8,203 bases of DNA from a bacterium (lineage in GTDB: Bacteria; Latescibacterota; UBA2968), in assembly GCA_027296045.1 (NCBI GenBank), contig JAPUJS010000166.1, forward strand, positions 1 to 8,203, read 5' to 3'. The notes below the pieces were generated by a model, which searched no databases, was not told where the DNA came from, and saw only the letters and a list, made by a program, of their open reading frames with translations. A program made the position numbers and the translations under genes. Shown in pieces: positions 6,977 to 8,203 of the stretch (positions are counted from its first letter, which is position 1; every line of letters starts with the position of its first letter).

Positions 6977-7459
6977 ATGGCAGATTCAGAAGATCCGGGT
7001 CAGATTGTAATTGTCGACGATGAGGAGATGGTGCTGACGAGTATTCGTTCTTTTCTGATGCTGGAAACCGAATACGATGTGCACCCCTTTCTTTCCGCCA
7101 ATGAAGCCCTCGAATTTATCGCAGAAAATGAAGTCGATTTGGTGATTTCAGACTATCTGATGCCCGAGATGGATGGGATCACGCTTCTGGGGAAGATTAA
7201 AGACATCCGTCCGGAGGTGACCCGGATTATTTTGACGGGCTATGCAGACAAGGAAAACGCGATTAAGGCAATCAATGATGTTGGTTTGTTCCAGTATATT
7301 GAAAAACCCTGGGACAACGAGGATCTGAGGATCATCATTCGAAATGGATTGGAAAAGAAAATTTTGATGCGGAAGCTGGAGGAGAAGATCGGTCAGATCA
7401 ACAGGGCATATTCGGAATTGCAGTCGATCCAGCAAGAGGTGTTGAAGACATTTGTATGA
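6977..7459 (+). CDS. Stand-alone receiver-domain response regulator with coiled-coil tail
   Basis: This 160-aa protein has a complete receiver (CheY-like) domain. D14 and D15 form the acidic pair (IVIVDDEE), D59 is the expected phosphoacceptor (LVISDYLMPEMDG), T87 is in LTGYAD, and K110 is in IEKPWDNEDL. The Y-IEKPW form is common in receivers of HD-GYP, GGDEF or phosphatase-type regulators. After about residue 125 a charged heptad-like helix follows (EKKILMRKLEEKIGQINRAY) and the protein stops at LQSIQQEVLKTFV. No DNA-binding or enzymatic output domain is present. It may work by protein contact, or be a shortened relative of a longer regulator. GAGGTGA lies just upstream of the ATG. The following gene encodes a probable sensor, a plausible but unproven signalling partner. 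Confidence 0.92.
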   Translation: MADSEDPGQIVIVDDEEMVLTSIRSFLMLETEYDVHPFLSANEALEFIAENEVDLVISDYLMPEMDGITLLGKIKDIRPEVTRIILTGYADKENAIKAINDVGLFQYIEKPWDNEDLRIIIRNGLEKKILMRKLEEKIGQINRAYSELQSIQQEVLKTFV

Positions 7460-7560
7460 CACGGGTTCGCAATATAATTAGACAGTGGAGCGTTTTGTCC
7501 GGCGGGGAGCTCGACAGACTTACCAGGGGCAGGCCCGATGCGGCGTGCCTTTTTTCTTGT
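7460..7560 (+). promoter_or_regulatory. Leader region between the receiver and the secreted sensor gene, with TATAAT box
   Basis: A perfect TATAAT lies at 7473-7478, but its -35 is poor: TTGTAT at 7452-7457 leaves only a 15-nt spacer. If used, it would give a leader of roughly 75 nt before ATG 7561. The same stretch is open in the downstream frame from ATG 7456 (overlapping the receiver stop as ATGA). However, its codons include several AGA/AGG and ATA codons unlike the neighbouring genes, so I favour a non-coding leader. Confidence 0.35.
7528..7555 (+). terminator. Terminator-like hairpin with T6 tract directly before ATG 7561
   Basis: GGCAGGCC (7528-7535) and GGCGTGCC (7542-7549) pair as an 8-position stem with one G-G mismatch and loop CGATGC. 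Six T residues follow at 7550-7555. This looks like an intrinsic terminator of the receiver transcript, or an attenuator in the leader of the next gene, because only 5 nt separate the T tract from ATG 7561. If translation instead begins at ATG 7456, the structure would lie within coding sequence. Confidence 0.5.
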
Positions 7561-8203
7561 ATGACGAGACGCGTCCTGGTTTGTGGTTTGGTCCTGGGTG
7601 TATTCCTGATACCATCGGGTGTGTGCGCCCAGTTTCAGGTGACAGAAGATTATTTGTACCCCAAACTGGAGCCAGGAATGATCTTCCCTGTGCCTGGTAC
7701 GCAGGGTTGGGACTACCGCTCGGGCGATCAAATGCACTGGGCGGACCCGGGTGAAGATGATGGGGGGTGGATGCCTTTGCCTGCCTGGGAAGAATGGCCC
7801 TGGCTGATCCCGGAAGCTGTTTCCTGGACGGGAGTCGGGTGGTTTCGTTTTCGCTTCCGTATTTCCCGTGAATTTCGAAACAGAGCGTTGGGGTTGCTGG
7901 TGTTCCAGGCTGGTGCAAGTGAAATTTACTTAGACGGAAGACTGATTCGGTCCTTCGGCAGGGTCGGGAAGAGTCTGGAAACCGAAGTTTCGCATATCAT
8001 CTTTGCAGATACACCTGAAGTGATCCCGGTCCGTCTTGAAGACAGAGAAGAACACACAGTGGCCGTGCGGTTTTCAAATTTCTGGACAAAAAGCCATGTG
8101 GATCCGGCCTTCCCGGCCTGGTGGTGTCTGCGTGTCTCGGACCTTTCACACAGTGTGATTTTTCGGGACAATCGGATCCGGACGGGCACGGTTTTTCAAA
8201 TGC
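7561..8203 (+). CDS. Secreted/membrane sensor-like protein, N-terminal part (3' end outside window)
   Basis: The frame is open from ATG 7561 to the window end (214 complete codons). It begins with a clear signal peptide: MTRR, a hydrophobic core, and a V-C-A site for cleavage after A23. The mature part has a beta-rich module with W-x-PLPAW, GVGWFRFRFRI (W94 onward), ALGLLVFQAG and SEIYLDGRLIRSFG (Y123-G126), then AVRFSN. This pattern resembles the galactose-binding-like jelly roll found before 7TM-DISM membrane regions in many bacterial sensor kinases, adenylate/diguanylate cyclases and SpoIIE-type phosphatases; the same fold also occurs in glycosidases. The output domain is not visible, so the enzyme type cannot be stated. 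The preceding receiver gene makes a signalling role likely. The start is uncertain: ATG 7561 gives the cleaner signal peptide but has no Shine-Dalgarno, while ATG 7456 would add 35 residues and couple it to the receiver gene. Confidence 0.75.
   Translation, partial: MTRRVLVCGLVLGVFLIPSGVCAQFQVTEDYLYPKLEPGMIFPVPGTQGWDYRSGDQMHWADPGEDDGGWMPLPAWEEWPWLIPEAVSWTGVGWFRFRFRISREFRNRALGLLVFQAGASEIYLDGRLIRSFGRVGKSLETEVSHIIFADTPEVIPVRLEDREEHTVAVRFSNFWTKSHVDPAFPAWWCLRVSDLSHSVIFRDNRIRTGTVFQM

Noticed and set aside
7456..7560. ATG 7456 as start of the secreted sensor (ATGA overlap with the receiver stop)
   Set aside because: The added 35 residues precede a complete signal peptide and use several AGA/AGG and ATA codons unlike the neighbours. 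The region also holds a terminator-like hairpin. It is kept as a real alternative but not preferred.
1..8203. tRNA, rRNA, CRISPR, insertion sequence or phage features
   Set aside because: No tandem repeats, transposase-like frames, terminal inverted repeats or RNA-gene signatures were seen. Almost all of the window is coding.

Overview
The window looks like chromosomal DNA of a diderm (Gram-negative-type) bacterium. The evidence is an Omp85/BamA-type outer-membrane barrel ending in a terminal Phe, a lipoprotein with a proper lipobox, and a secreted sensor-like protein. Base composition is roughly balanced to slightly GC-rich. All genes lie on the + strand. Shine-Dalgarno motifs precede most starts, and one gene probably starts at TTG. 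The gene mix (Omp85, ADP/ATP-translocase-like carriers with HEAT repeats, a stand-alone receiver, a periplasmic jelly-roll sensor) would suit an FCB-group, deltaproteobacterial or candidate-phylum lineage, but I cannot place the organism from this window. I see no mobile element, phage gene, RNA gene or CRISPR array.

Region 1 (1-6894) is a tight five-gene run that looks like one operon. It holds: (a) the C-terminal part of an Omp85-superfamily barrel; (b) a lipoprotein of about 558 aa with an atypical-kinase-like core (HipA / PI3-4-kinase-like motifs), whose start overlaps the previous stop as TTGA; (c) a 12-helix ADP/ATP-translocase-family (NTT/TLC) carrier; (d) a second NTT-like carrier fused to about 480 residues of HEAT-like repeats; (e) a small stand-alone cyclic-nucleotide-binding-type domain that lacks the usual Glu and Arg of the phosphate-binding cassette. 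Intergenic gaps are 23, 14 and 9 nt.

Region 2 (6895-8203) starts with an 82-nt AT-rich gap holding a 12-bp perfect palindrome and possible -10 sequences. Next comes a receiver-domain response regulator with a short coiled-coil tail and no output domain. It is followed by a 101-nt gap with a TATAAT box and a terminator-like hairpin plus T6 tract. Last is the 5' part of a secreted or membrane sensor protein that runs off the window.

The most interesting idea is that region 1 is a nucleotide-linked envelope system. Two nucleotide-carrier-like proteins, one with a large cytoplasmic HEAT scaffold and a partner cNBD protein, sit with an outer-membrane barrel and a kinase-like lipoprotein that would lie outside the cytoplasm, where ATP is normally absent. 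The gene order and motifs are visible in the sequence. The functional link is inference.
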